A stretch of DNA of 64,000 bases from Plumapathes pennacea (GCA_964036295.1 OZ038464.1:25896508-25960507), one strand, 5' to 3'; counted from the stretch's first letter, positions 38,657-51,050 are shown. Numbers and translations: made by a program. Notes: generated by a model not told the origin, from the sequence alone.

Positions 38657-40374
38657 TCATTTCCTTTGACTGTATAATACTAATGGTACGAATACTGAAC
38701 TTCGTTTTGGCAAATTTGGAATGCTAAACGTTTGGCTCAAACCTTCGCTGTCTCGTTCCCCAATTTGCATGGTGTCACTGCTTTTTCGAAAGTAAGACTG
38801 CACTTTGAGAGTGATAGACTGGTCATCGTTACTTAATGATGCAGGGGGGTACGTGAGAGGTATCCCGATAGTTGTGATCTTAGGAATGCTTAAATTTCGC
38901 AAATCCCGTTGTGGTTCTGAGTTCTTGGAAAGAGGAGTGCAGTAACATTGTACTGAAGGGACTGCACCGAACTCCGTGTTATGTGCTACTACATGCTCTT
39001 CATTTGTATGTTGTGTTAACTGAGATTTGAAAGCAAAGCGCTTTTCACATTTCGAGCATTTGTAGCGCTCCTTGTCCTTGTGAACGATGCGTAGATGCTT
39101 TAGCAGATTGCTTTTCTCAGTGAAGCTACCCATACATTTGTGGCACTGATAGGGCTTCTCGCCCGTGTGTACGACCATGTGTTTCACCACACTTCCCTTC
39201 TGGGTGAAGCCTTTTCCACACAGTTCACAGTGATACGGCTTTTCCGTGGAATGGGTCACTAGGTGTCTCTTCAGAACACCCTTCCTGCCAAATGATTTTC
39301 CACACTCTTGACAAGTAAAAGGCCTTGCACTGAAGTGAGCTAAATGGTGCTTCTTGAGGACGCTTGGGGATGAGAATGTCCTCTCACATACATGACACGT
39401 GGTGGACTCGTCAAGCGAAGCTATTGCGAGGCCTGACGCATGAGAGGTATTGGTACCGTAATAGCTGCGGGCATCTAGAGATCCGCCTCCATCACGGCAG
39501 TGTCCTGATACCAAGAAAAGGAGAGATTACTTGTGACATTTTTAGAAAAAGAAGTGAACGTTATGTCATCATAATGCAATCTGAGATACCGCAAATTCCC
39601 GGTTATGAGCTCCCTTCACCTCTCCTCATTCTCACCACTTCACATAAAATTAGACTTGGAGAACACTGAAACAAAACTAAGGACGGTTCATTATCGTAAT
39701 GTTTCGTGCGGACACCTTGATTGCAAAATCATGGACGTGACAGTAAGACTAGACAGGCTAACTTCGGTCTTCAGAACCTAATTTTATCCAGAGTTAAGTC
39801 CTCTTCGCTTCTGGGCCTCCTCAAAGCTAACAGATCGCAGTTATTAAATTGAGAAAACAATATACACGAACCATTGTAACATTTCTATTTATATCCAAAT
39901 ATGTCACATTCGGTACGAGTAGAGTTTTCTGAATCAAATGAAACTTTACTGGTGGACGAACAAAGGTCCACAATTCACATTGGACGTGACGCGTCAGGCG
40001 GTAGCGCGTTAAAGTTAACTTTCAGTTAAAGAAGAAACTGCTAAAAGAAACTCGATGCGATATGTAGATAAAATTTGCTTATTCAATATTTCGATTCACA
40101 CACAAAGCGGAGCGTTAGGTGACATATCGACAACTCAGAAAGACACCACAGATGAGTACAGACTGTACAATTGATTGTACTGAACAGGCAAATCATTCCA
40201 AAACGACACCTCGATGTTCAGTCAGTCACGGGGTTGCGTCGCCCCCCAAGTCGCCTGCCTAACTCGGCTTCCATTCTTAGTTCAACACAATGCACCAATA
40301 CTTGAGCAGCAACATCCACTCAATAATTATTCAGCATTCTTTATCTTACCGCTGTCGTTTATCGGCTCCGACAT
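38657..40374 (-). CDS. C2H2 zinc-finger protein, five fingers
   Basis: Minus-strand exons 40350-40374 (MSEPINDSG) and 38657-39504 joined in phase 1; 290 aa. The long open frame itself has no ATG before the fingers, and a clean acceptor at 39505-39507 joins to the short first exon, which fixes the start. Five adjacent C2H2 fingers follow: CHVCERTF, CQECGKSFGRKG, CELCGKGFTQKG, CHKCMGSFTEKS, CSKCEKRFAFKS. Linkers include the canonical HTGEKPY. The C-terminal third is non-finger, Ser/Pro-rich and unrecognised. It is probably a nuclear sequence-specific DNA-binding regulator; targets are unknown. Fingers 2-4 have the closest-to-consensus spacing. Confidence 0.87.
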
Positions 40375-40978
40375 CGGGACTTGTCAGATTGTTGCGCCAG
40401 TTTTTCAAGAACCTTCCTTATTGTTCAACCACCTGTTCAAAATGAATAAATCGTACCATCGTCAGTATGTTGATTTCGCGTTTATGCCCTTGGGTTATTG
40501 CCCTCGGGAAATACACAATTTAATGTTACCATGACTGCATGTTCGTTCGCACGTTCTGCAACTTGTACATACTTTTCACGACAGGTTTTAATTTGCTTTG
40601 CAGCCCAAAACAATATTTAACGATTTTCCTCCCACGGTTTTGACCGATTGTGTCCGAAGCTTTGACGGCCACGACCAAACCGTGCTGTGACGACAATGCG
40701 TTGTTTTTTGGAAAGTGAAGTCAAATTGATGGCAATGCAGGTCATGTGTTAACAAGCAGCGCATACATCTGACTCATGCAGTCGGGGGGCTCGTTGATTA
40801 TCTATAGCACCAACTTGAAAGTATTGAAAGCGTGCCCAATGGAGTCTAACTCATTATCTAAAGAATTTTCGGAAGGACAAACAAGTCTAGGAGAATGATG
40901 CACACGCTTCGCAATCCTTCAAAACGAGATCACAAAGATCTCGCTGTGCTCATGACCGTTAGATAACCTAACCATGAC

Positions 40979-41064
40979 CATAACCTAACCCTAATCCTAA
41001 CCCTAACCCTAACCCTAACGTAATCCTAACTCTAACTCTAAACCTAAACCTAAACCTAACCTCC
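40979..41064. repeat. Interstitial telomere-like repeats (CCTAAC/CCCTAA)n
   Basis: Runs of CCTAACC, CCCTAACCCTAACCCTAA and CTAAACCTAAACC follow one another with decay. TTAGGG is the animal telomere unit. The flanks AACGAGATCACAAAGATCTC and GTGATCTCGTTTTGAGAG are inverted to each other, so the array lies inside a small palindromic unit. Confidence 0.8.
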
Positions 41065-43035
41065 CTTAGCGAGGCGAAACTTCGGTGATCTCGTTTTGAG
41101 AGATTGCGTAGCTCGCTCACCTGAGAGAATGTGCGGTAAAATCTCAGGGTTCGTTTTATATCAAGGGACCTCTCATCTTCACTGTAAAAGAACTTGCTGT
41201 TAATTCATCAACCCTGGCATGATAAGTATAGATCTTCCATTGAAGCGTGAACACTGAATCTCACAAACAAAACGCGCTGGCTCAGTTTGGCATGTAGCTC
41301 CCGCGATTAGTATGGAGATCAACAAACATCGATCGATTAATATCGGCAATCAAGCTAGAACAATACGCAACGAGCATTGTAAAATCTCTACCCCTCGCAT
41401 AGAGACAGATGAGTTACTCACAATGCATTCAACTTATCATTATTGAGAAAAATATGTGATTGTTTCGCAAGGCGGGAATCATATTGGCCTTATAAATAAC
41501 ATCTGGCGGTTGCACTGAGCCTGCGTCTTCTCCCAAACAGTGATTTTACTGAGTTATCTAACAAGCGAAGCAACTCTAAGCTAGTGCATATGAAGGATTG
41601 CTAATTATGATCAAGTCAACTGCATGCACAGTACTACGTCAACAGGACGCAACGTTCTCGCTTTTCGCAACAAGAAGACATCAAATAAGATCGGGTCGTC
41701 TTTAGTGAGCAGAAGTATAATGCAATAACGCGTCGTTTGTTCAGGCGCACTTTGGCTTTTTAGCGGCTTGTCCTTCCGTGCCGAAGGAGCAACTCTGAAC
41801 ACTAACTTCTAAAAATTCATCAAAAACTCTCTCAGAGTCTCAGGTCAGTTCCCTGGCAGATAGAACACGGAACATACCTGATGAGAGGGCAGAATTAGCG
41901 CTAAGCCCATCTGTATGCAAACCCTGTGCTGAGCAGATCTGGCATCATGTCGGAAGCGAATTTCAATGCGTGATGCTTCGATGCACTTTTCTACCGCTTT
42001 CAATTAAACGTATTGACAAAGAAATGCAAATCAGTAATTGTTATGTTGTCCGCCAAACAAGGAGCACATTGTTTTTTTCAATTTTTCGATTTGAGCCATA
42101 CCACTTCCACACTTCACAACCGGCTGTGCATTGATTTTTGCACAATGCTTGAAAAAGGTGCTTAAAATAGTAAGTATACTTTAGTTAGTAAGTTGGCGAT
42201 GCATGAGTGGTAAATGCGATTGTTTACTTCGTTTTGTTGTTTTCATGTGACGGGCATTTGAATCAAATTTATGAAGCTAACACCGATAAAACACTTAACA
42301 GGTCTCGGGAATTTAGTTTCATCGAAATAGAGCTCCTTAAAGAAATTTTCTCTCTCAGCAAAACAGCTTATACAAGCCACGTTTACAGTGATAGAAGCGA
42401 AGTAAACACTGGAGAGGTATTGTAACATCGAAATCACTCAAGCTGCAGTGAGAATTGTGAACTTTCACGTGCTCAACGCGTTAAAAACGACTTTCATTTT
42501 CGGTATAGGTTACATTTAACACCTTGTTCGCGCTCTTTGTTGAATACTAACCTTTCTATTTTTAGAGAAATACGCATTTTGGTGTCCCTCTTGGGTCCTT
42601 TTGTCAAGGCAAGATCTTTCAATAATTTTGGACAAAGCGTCTGGGAGAAACATGGTAATGTATGTTACACGGAAAAAGCGTCACGTTTGAGTACCTATCA
42701 TAAAATCGCTAATATTAAAATATCTGTAAAAATGAGTGGAACCAGTCGTGGTATTTAATAAATCTAGGTGAACCATAAACCATATAATACTTGAAGGATA
42801 AAGGAGACAGTACAAACAGCGAAAATATTGACGTCTCTATATATTCGATGGTAACGTATGTTACAAAATTGTGAGACACGTGTTTATCAGTCCATGCTTC
42901 AGCAAATAAAATGTTCAGCGATGATTTTCAAGCTTGAAACAAACTATTGCCATACGGGTCCGGCAGGGAAAATACAAACTACCTCCTGTCCACAGAATGA
43001 AAAAAGAAATTGACGATGTTTCCATGAAAATCTGT

Positions 43036-43252
43036 CGATGAGACAGGGGTTTTTCGCCTACTCTGGGTGACTTGGTGCTCCATAGTTCAAAATTATTAGT
43101 GTTTTACCTCCGGTAACTTTCACTAATTTACTCGCTATAATGCAGAGCTTCCTTAAAGCAGTAGAAACCTGAAAAAAACATATCCAGAAAAAAATTCTTT
43201 CGGTACCAAAGTCGTGAGACAGCAATTGGCCACTTTAACTGAGAATGAGCCA
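43036..43252 (-). repeat. Dispersed repeat, inverted relative to 12331-12546
   Basis: It reads in complement the same text as the copy in intron 2 of the PAN/fibrinogen gene, from GAGACAG.GGTTTTTCGCCTA to CTGAGAATGAGCC. The copies differ at many positions, so they are old. Confidence 0.7.
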
Positions 43253-43542
43253 TACATACAATTAAATGCAGATCGTGAAAAAACGTCGCGGCTGTTGATG
43301 TTAAAATCGCAAGATCAAGTTTTTATTGATAATCATCGCAAACTTTATTTGAATTAGTAACGTAAACAGTGCAATGTTTTATTAAAATACAATAGGTTCT
43401 AACTCAATCTGAAAACTCCCCAAAATATTACAGATAATATGCCCCACTCTAACTCTTTCTTGTATTACCTTCTACCAAAAAAATTAAAATAAAGTTTGAT
43501 CAGCAATCAACATGTCCGTTTTACCGGGTTGTCCAGGGCTTG

Positions 43543-44439
43543 TTATTGGGAGCAAAGATAAGCGATTAAATTGAAGAGTTCCGAAGTCTTCTTTATCCCT
43601 GCGAATACCATTTTCGTTCCAGGCACATATTTCTTAGGATTTTGCAGGAAAGTGTACAAATTCAACGCATTCCATACTTTACCTCTGTACCTCTTCATTC
43701 CACTGGTGTATGCATAACCAGGGCAAGTTGCAATATTTCTGTCACAAATTCCGTTTAAATTGGGTCCAATTTTGTTTGCACCCCCTTTGTCGATAGTGTG
43801 ACACTGAGCACCCCTGCGGAGGAAAACCCTCCTACCGATCTCCACATCGCCACACCCTGCAATCTCCTTAGCTGAGATAGTATTGTCATAGAACATGACG
43901 GCCTTCGCAAAATTGATTACAGAGCTACTTCCAAGACTTAGTACTGAGTTGTAGTATATTTTCCAGTACTTCGCTTGGTCAGATAAATCAGTAGGGATGG
44001 CAGCAGGTTTATTGCGATAGTAAAGTCTAGCCGCGATGCCAGAGTACAAAGGCTTGCGTAAGTCCACGTATTTGACCTTGTTCCAATCTATTCCGAACTG
44101 ATTCTGAATGAGCTGATGTGCTGCCAGTAAACCTGGGTGACTTTTCACGTCTTGAGTATCAAGAAAGACCGTTTCTTCCACTTGCCATATTCCTCCGTGA
44201 TAACCATCTCGGTAGGTTCTCGCGGCACTCCCAAACTTTGTTTCAACCAACGCCGTTCGTTCAAGAAGTTTCTTTGTTGATCCCACGGTAGACTCCACAA
44301 GCTTGACGACTTTCAGGACTATTCCTTCACCATATTTTCCAGGTGTTGTGAGTTCTTGGTCTATAAACTGTGTATGAACGGTATAACAGCATAAGGCCAC
44401 AAGAATCGCCGCTAAAATCTGCAGAGGAGCTGTAGTCAT
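43543..44439 (-). CDS. Secreted two-domain protein: lysozyme-like region fused to a cytochrome c domain
   Basis: A single-exon frame of 298 aa from the ATG at 44439; an upstream in-frame ATG at 44520 would add 27 residues, but the inner start gives a good signal peptide (APLQILAAILVALCCYTVHT). Residues about 24-190 contain ALVETKFG, YHGGIWQVEETVFLDTQ and DLRKPLYSGIAARLYY, reminiscent of lysozyme/transglycosylase-like folds (inference). Residues 197-298 are a full-length cytochrome c: GDVEIGRRVF, QCHTIDKGG, GPNLNG, NPKKYVPGTKMVFAGIKK. In domain numbering C17, H18 and the axial Met are present, but position 14 is Gly, encoded GGT, not Cys. Four extra cysteines (AGCGD, ICDRN, ATCPG, YLCSQ) suit a disulphide-bonded extracellular protein. 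Mitochondrial cytochrome c has no signal peptide, so this is not the respiratory carrier. Confidence 0.85.
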   Translation of the reverse strand: MTTAPLQILAAILVALCCYTVHTQFIDQELTTPGKYGEGIVLKVVKLVESTVGSTKKLLERTALVETKFGSAARTYRDGYHGGIWQVEETVFLDTQDVKSHPGLLAAHQLIQNQFGIDWNKVKYVDLRKPLYSGIAARLYYRNKPAAIPTDLSDQAKYWKIYYNSVLSLGSSSVINFAKAVMFYDNTISAKEIAGCGDVEIGRRVFLRRGAQCHTIDKGGANKIGPNLNGICDRNIATCPGYAYTSGMKRYRGKVWNALNLYTFLQNPKKYVPGTKMVFAGIKKTSELFNLIAYLCSQ

Positions 44440-45990
44440 GATTATTAGTGAAGCGTTGTGGCATCTCAGCTTGTAGCATTGGCAAATACAGCTGAGCCTA
44501 TGTAGACTGACAGTTGTCAATCAACGTCACGAGATCGATCAATCAACACAAGATCAGTAAATTTCCCGCAGAATAAATACATTTTTTAAAAGAAAAAATC
44601 ACAAATATTCTGGAGCTTTAAAATGAATATGACCATTTGGTTAATGAAGACTGCGAAAAATTCCTTCAATTTTTTCCAAGATTGTGTGAGCGAGCGCCAA
44701 AGTTGAAGGGTCAGGACGCGCGGAAAATGGGACGATGAGATCTGCTTGTTTTGCGTGACTGAGTAAGTCTTGCGTATTACTCAAAATGCAATAAAACTGG
44801 CAATCATGATTGTGCTAGAAGTGAGGCAGAAGTGCTGCAGATACGCGTTGGAGGATTACTCAGCAGATGCCGAAGGGAAACTGCATACTATAACGAACAC
44901 TGATCATTATGTTGCGTTCATTAGTTGTGATTACACACGGCAATATGCTTGAATCACAACTCAGACATCTTTGGAAAACCCGTTCAGCACAATGCTTCCT
45001 TGATTTTTTCCTGTGAAGAGAGCATTTCATTATTGTTTAGCCTTTTCCCGTAGTCTTTGCGTTATTTATGTAACTACAGCACATTCCACAGGCTGTACTT
45101 TGTTCTCGCGACGCGGGAAGATTGCTGAGTCGCTCATTGCGTTCGGATTGTTCGTTCGTTATTAGTATCGTAGTGACTTGTTATCTTATTGAGGGCTAAA
45201 ACGGAATTTTATCTGGAAAACACGCTCAACTAATACGCTCTTTACATCGTACAAAGTCAAACAGAAAAGGAGAAACGCGCGTTTTCCCTTTTCGAAGAAG
45301 CCCATCCCAGAATGGACGCATGAAATGTTTCGCGTTCAGTCGAAACTAAAGTTATGATTTCGTATATTGATTGAAAATTGCCAAAACGCCGGTTCGCATA
45401 CGTCAGGCCCCATGTGCTCCGGGTACACAGCCCAACAACCAACTGAATTTGAGGAAGTCTGGGGACAAATAAAACGAGGAAACCTGGGCACAAGATACAA
45501 TGCATTGATTTGGCGGCCATTTTGAAACTCGTTTGGGAGTTTGGTTTGCTGTACAAGTCCGACTTTATCGTAGAAGATTCACATAACTGAGAGGACATCC
45601 TTGAGAGAATATGGAGATGAACAGGAAACTTCTCATCGAGCGTCTAAGATGTCGTACAAGATAAACGTTTGCCCGAGGAAGCCAGAAGGTAAAAAGTAAT
45701 ATTAAGTAATTGTGAGAGTGACCCTGAAGGTCATATGGTGGGCATTTCAGTTTAAGGTATGTGAAATTAAATCACTTCACACACGGATAAAAATAATGCC
45801 GTATCGATGTTAACTGCTGAAACTCGCATCATCTTGTTTTAATTTCGGCTGCTGAAATGATTTCAGCTCGCTGTTTTGTTCCTATTTATTCAACTCTCGA
45901 TCTGCCCTACCGGTAACCAGTCTTTATACTGCTCGTGGTGTTTTACAACTTATTTCGTGTTGTCCCAGTCATCCCAGGTGTTTAGTACAT
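44440..45990. other. Intergenic
   Basis: This lies upstream of the cytochrome c fusion gene and includes its promoter. I see no convincing exon or repeat before the large inverted-repeat complex starts. Confidence 0.4.
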
Positions 45991-46251
45991 AATCCCCGAA
46001 CGAAGTGAGGGAAATAATCACAACGCTAATGCAGTAGTATCGCATCATTCGGAGACTCCAAGCGTGTCGCCATCTCGAAATTTAATGTTCGTCTGTCAGT
46101 CTGTCGTACGACCTCGCCCCCAGTTCCTATCGCTGCTTAACCAATAACAAAGGCCGGATCGATCACGTGTGGCCCTGTAGTTTTACTCGCAGTAAGAGAA
46201 ATTAGATACAGTATATTGTAGCTGTGTTTACGAAAATGGAAAACTGGAAAA

Positions 46252-46509
46252 CTTGAAACACAACAGTCTCGCGAAGCTCGTCTTCAAAAGAGAAGGAAAC
46301 AGGCACGGGCAAGGCGAAATCGTGAAACGATCGAACAGCGCCAAATCCGTCTAGAGAAAAGACGACACTCATGTTATAACCGATAGCATCATGGACGGAA
46401 GCGTGCCGAAGAAACGGCTCCGCAAAGGGAACAGCGCTTGAAAGCAAATCGGGAGCTTCAGACGCCGTTTTGTGTTTGCCAATTTTACTTTCCCCCACGG
46501 GCACAGTAA
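46252..46509 (+). pseudogene. Decayed STPR (23-residue repeat) coding fragment, left arm
   Basis: One frame reads repeats of about 23 residues such as REARLQKRRKQARARRNRET and KRAEETAPQREQRLKANREL, the pattern of STPR (score-and-three-peptide repeat) DNA-binding arrays. An in-frame TAG at 46384 breaks it. The inverted copy is at 51830-52196. Confidence 0.65.
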
Positions 46510-47612
46510 AATGAAGTTAATGGAACCCGAGCCAGCATGACACGGGTCAAGTTTGCGTGCGTGTCCAAAGGTCGTTCCTTATCGCTATTCCTTTATCCTA
46601 TTCTTGTCTGGCTTTCGTGCCTTACATTGGTCAGTAGCTTAGATAGCAATCTGTGTGAAGCATTCATGTCGCTTCAATCGTGCACGTGTTGTCTAGGTCT
46701 ACTTTAGTACAGCCACAAGCATTGGCTAGTTCAAGCTACCTATTGAGCACCTGTCTAAATATAAAAGCCAGTAATCATGTTATAGTTCATATTGTGCAAG
46801 CCTTGCTGCTCAATAGATTATTGCAGTACAAACTTTTTTCCCTCCCACCCTCCCTAGTCATTGGGTTGTTGTTGGATTTAGTGGATTGTAATTAGAGTTG
46901 TTATCATTCTAATAAAATGGGGATTCCCCTTTGGTTGGCGGTTTAGTCTGTCTGGCGACTTTCCCAAGCGTATTTGGCTGGTTAGCATGCTGCTAATGTC
47001 ACAGCTATGTCTTTGCGTTCGACCTGCCAATACCCTTGTCCGATCCAGCACGCGGAGTGCTGGGGAGATGAGTGAGGCTTTAAAAGGTCATATTGTTATT
47101 GCTGCTAAGTTTTGCACAAATGGGAGTCGTCGGGCTTCGCCGCTATCTGTTGGGCTCATTCCCCCAATCATGTGCCACAAATGCGTGTACCGTTTCGTTG
47201 CTTAAATACAAGGGGTTAGGTAGAAGCTGCGAGGAGCAACATTAAAAAACTCAGATACTTATTTAGAAAGGACAAGCAACAAAGGTTAGTCAGTGGAAAT
47301 CGAACAATCACCGTGATATATTCTATCCCGTATAGCTTGTAACTCGATCACTTCAAGAATGTATTAAAATCTGTATGCTAATCATTTTCCCTCGAAGTAT
47401 TGTTTTACTACGCTTCTGTCGCCAGTTTCGGCTACCGTATTCCGTGGGTATTCCGTCCATTCAATTTTCGTATAAATTACAAAATCAAAAATTGAATATT
47501 GAAGTTTCCAATTTTCATATTTTATCGTTTATGCGGCAATGAAAATTTGAAATTCCTCTTCGACTTTGCATCGATGTATATTTTCAACAATTCAAAGTTG
47601 AATTTGGTTTTC

Positions 47613-48493
47613 CGATTTCTCCTTTCCGATGTGTTAGAAATCAGAAATCTAACCACCAGTTTTTCCTTTTCCATCCGCTGAAAAGTGACAAAAACGGACA
47701 CATACTTCGTATGATTCGAACGGGAGATCAATTTTCAATTTTCGTACATACGAAAATTGAAACATCGAATTTTGACAAAATTTCCCGAGGGGGAGGGTAT
47801 GGGTAGTCTGTTTCGGCTGCTAGTTTCCCGAGCGTGAGGGAACTTGGTTCTTCGTTTGTCAAGGGGAGGGGACACGGGATTTTCTGGACCACTCTTAGCC
47901 CGAAAATGGCGGCGCGCAAGAGGTTTAATTTGTGAAGACGACGAATTGATGTGAGATTGCCTGAGTCTACAAAGTGTGGTAATGACTGTGGAATAGAAAC
48001 GCCGAAGATTAGGCGCCGATGTGGGCTAAGTATGGCCGCCGAACGTCGTAATGACAGGTAAGAGACCGAACTCGTGAGTTTATTTCACCTTGCTAGCTAT
48101 TGGGTTTTTCTTTTTACAACGTTCGGACTCGTTTAGACTCAGGCAATCGCACATCAATTCGTCGTCTTTACAAATTAAACCTCTTGCGCGCCGCCATTTT
48201 CGGGCTAAGAGTGGTCCAGAAAATCCCGTGTCCCCTCCCCTTGGCAAACGAAGAATCAAGTTCCCTCACACACTCGGGAAACTAGCAGCTGAAACAGACT
48301 ACCCATACCCTCCCCCTCGGGAATTTTGTCAAAATTCGATGTTTCAATTTTTCGTATGTATGAAAATTGAAAATTGATCTCCCGTTCGAATCAAACGAAG
48401 TATGCATCCGTTTTTGTCGCTTTTCAGCGGATGGAAAAGGAAAAACTGGTGGTTAGATTTCTGATTTTTGAACACATCGGAAAGGAGAAATCG
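47613..48493. repeat. Large palindrome, arms about 360 bp
   Basis: Left arm 47613-47969 and right arm 48134-48493 are complementary with scattered differences and enclose a loop of about 165 bp. Shared words include GGGAGATCAATTTTCAATTT, CCTCGGGAAATTTTGTC-type text and AAAATGGCGGCGCGCAAGAG. The open frames on both arms are mirror images and have no recognised domain. Confidence 0.88.
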
Positions 48494-48573
48494 CCGACCA
48501 CAAGGCGTAAAGTATTAATAGCGTGACAGTGACGTCATTACCAACTCACTGCAGAACAGGCTACAAACGACCA

Positions 48574-48690
48574 GGGCCCAGTTGTTCAAAGAGCGGATAG
48601 CGCTATCCACAGGAGAAATTCTTATCCAGTTGATACTATAAGGCTAAATTTTAACACTTATCCACTATTCACACTTTGAACAACTGGCCC
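48574..48690. repeat. Short MITE with GGGCCCAGTTGTTCAAAG ends
   Basis: GGGCCCAGTTGTTCAAAG at the left pairs with CTTTGAACAACTGGCCCC at the right; about 117 bp. An element with similar ends (GGGCCCGGTTGTTCAAAG) lies at 55520-55733. Confidence 0.8.
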
Positions 48691-49702
48691 CAAGAGTTAA
48701 ATTAAGTCCTTCGCGTGACTGTGACATCAATTTTATTTATATACTGTTTTAAACATAAGCTGTAATATGACCGGCTTATCGGGTGTCCCCGAGTCTGAAA
48801 AGTTTTACTAAATACAATCGACTGCCGGGACTTTGCTGTGCAGCATTTGGTAGTGATTCAGAATCATCACTTTCGGCGTCTGACTGCAGCACCTTTCTCA
48901 CGTTTCTGTTCAGTTACTGAAATTCTGCATCGCCAGAAATTTCAGACATCCGATTGCGCCATCTCGGAAGAGGCATCAGGTTTCACGCTGACAGCCGCTC
49001 AAGAAATAACAAAGAAATGTATGGAATCTGATAATAAATTGCGCTTTTCGCTTAACTGAAGCACGTTCGTAAAAATGTCTGGGCAGCATTCGGAAGAGGG
49101 AAGCTTCCTAAACACAACAGTACAAAAAATATTTATCTCCGGTAAAATTCGATGTGTACTTTTTTGAATTTGAAATTTCGGCCGACGTAAGAAGGGATTG
49201 ATAGCAGAATACGCTCAAAACCGGCTACTGTCACTTTTTAAGCTGCATTTAATACAAGAACCTTGGGTAAAACGCAAAATGTCTACCCCGTACCTGATTG
49301 TCGAAGGATTGAACATCTCCTGTGAAGCCTCAGTCAGTCCCCTGGAGCAAATTCGATGTGTACTTTTTGTGTTTGAATTTGCAGTTCACAGCCAGCCATG
49401 GCGAATACCTCCCGTGAAATACGCTGACTTCGGATGTTGATATTTTGGGCTGGGAAGCTCCAAATCGCATGAAAATTGCACCAAACGAAAGCTAATTTCA
49501 ACTAGGTCGTTCAGCGGCACGTCTCCTAAACGTAGCAGTCTCTTTTTGAACCGGAGAAACCCATCCCTCCCCCACCCCACTGAGGCAAAGTACGTAACAA
49601 TGTTGAATGTGTGAATGGCGCATGCTCATACCGCACGCCGCTGGGAAAGACCGGAAGCAATCGTGGACGCAAAATGTCTGGAATTTCTGGCGATGGTTCT
49701 TC

Positions 49703-51029
49703 CGCCGGTTCCCTATTTACTTTCCACGTCGCCGATAGTAATAACCTCCACGTCCTTCACTCCAGTGTTAGGTCTTTTCGTTGTCTTACTTTGGTCGTAC
49801 TTTTTCGGAGTAAAATCTTTCCGTTTTTTTATCCGGACTTCCATGGCAAGAGGACCAGAAATGCAAATTTTTTTGACATCTCAGCAGCCTTATCTCTGCG
49901 ATCAGCCAATCATATGTAGGTTCCCACGCCATGTGAATTTAGTGAGCAATTCCCACGACTTAATTAAAAGAGCCAAATCTGTTCGGTAGGGTCACGAGTT
50001 TGAGTTAAATACAGCACGCTGTGTCACGTTGTCTACAGCCGACGCTGACACGTGATTCGTCACACAAGGGACATATTTGTGTGTACTTTACGCCTTGTGG
50101 TCGGCGTTTTCTTCAAAGTGTTTGTTTTTTAAAATGACGCTAGTGAAATTTTTACACTTTATCATGGGTGCATGATATTGCGTTTTAAATTTAAAATGAC
50201 AATAAAATGACGTTACAGCACGTGAGGAGCTTATTTTGACTCGTGGTCATTCGTGGTCACTCGTGGTCACTCGTGGTCATTCGTGGTCACTCGTGGTCAC
50301 TCGTGGTCACTCGTGGTCACTCGTGTGTTCTTTTAGTCACTATCACTATTAGGTTAGGATAGTGACTAAAAGAACACACGAGTGACCACGAGTGACCACG
50401 AGTGACCACGAATGACCACGAGTGACCACGAGTGACCACGAATGACCACGAGTGACCACGAATGACCACGAGTCAAAATAAGCTCCTCACGTGACTGTGA
50501 CGTCATTTTATTGTCATTTTAAATTTAAAACGTAATATCATGCACCCATGATAAAGTGTAAATTTTTTACTAGCGTCATTTTAAAAAACAAACACTTTGA
50601 AGAAAACGCCGACCACAAAGCGAAAAGTACACACAAATATGTCCCTTGCGTGACAAATCACGCGTCAGCGTCGGCTGTAGACAACGTGACACAGCGTGCT
50701 GTATTTAATTCAAACTAGTGACCCTGACAGATTTGGCTTTATCAGAGAAATTTGAGTCTCTTTTAATTAAGTCGTGGGAATTGCTCACTGAATTCACATG
50801 GCGTGGTAACCTACATATGATTGGCTGATCGCAGAGATAAGGCCGCTGAATGTCAAAAAAATTTGCATTTCTGGTCTTCTTGCATGGAAGTCCGGATAAA
50901 AAAACGGAAAGATTTTACTCCGAAAAAGTACGACCAAAGTAAGACAACGAAAAGACCTAACACTGGAGTGAAGGAGGGGGAGGTTATTACTATCGGCGAC
51001 GTGGAAAGTAATAGGGAACCGGCAGAAGA
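49703..51029. repeat. Giant palindrome, arms about 640-680 bp, with 10-bp tandem arrays at the centre
   Basis: Left arm 49703-50338 and right arm 50352-51029 are complementary almost throughout, with a centre near ATTAGGTTAGG. The central ends are arrays of the 10-mer TCGTGGTCAC (about 50240-50323 and, inverted, 50381-50465). A frame starting at ATG in both arms encodes the same basic peptide (MEVRIKKRKDFTPKKYDQSK...), ending differently in each; whether it is used is unknown. Confidence 0.9.
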
Positions 51030-51050
51030 GCAGAATTTCAGTGAGGACTG

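Larger units (their letters stand above)
40375..43542. other. Intergenic, about 3.2 kb
   Basis: Recognised contents are a telomere-like array at about 40979-41064 and a dispersed repeat at 43036-43252. The short open frames have no splice support or homology that I can see. Confidence 0.5.

Noticed and set aside
39505-39514. Zinc-finger start at 39514
   Set aside because: That start is TTG within the intron; the acceptor at 39505-39507 joins in phase to an ATG exon at 40350-40374.
44440-44520. Upstream ATG (44520) for the cytochrome c fusion
   Set aside because: The extra 27 residues are Cys/His-rich and would hide the signal peptide; the inner ATG gives a typical secretion signal. Not excluded absolutely.
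50240-50465. Regular short repeats resembling a CRISPR array
   Set aside because: The unit is 10 bp with no spacers, lies in an animal genome, and is a plain tandem array inside a palindrome.
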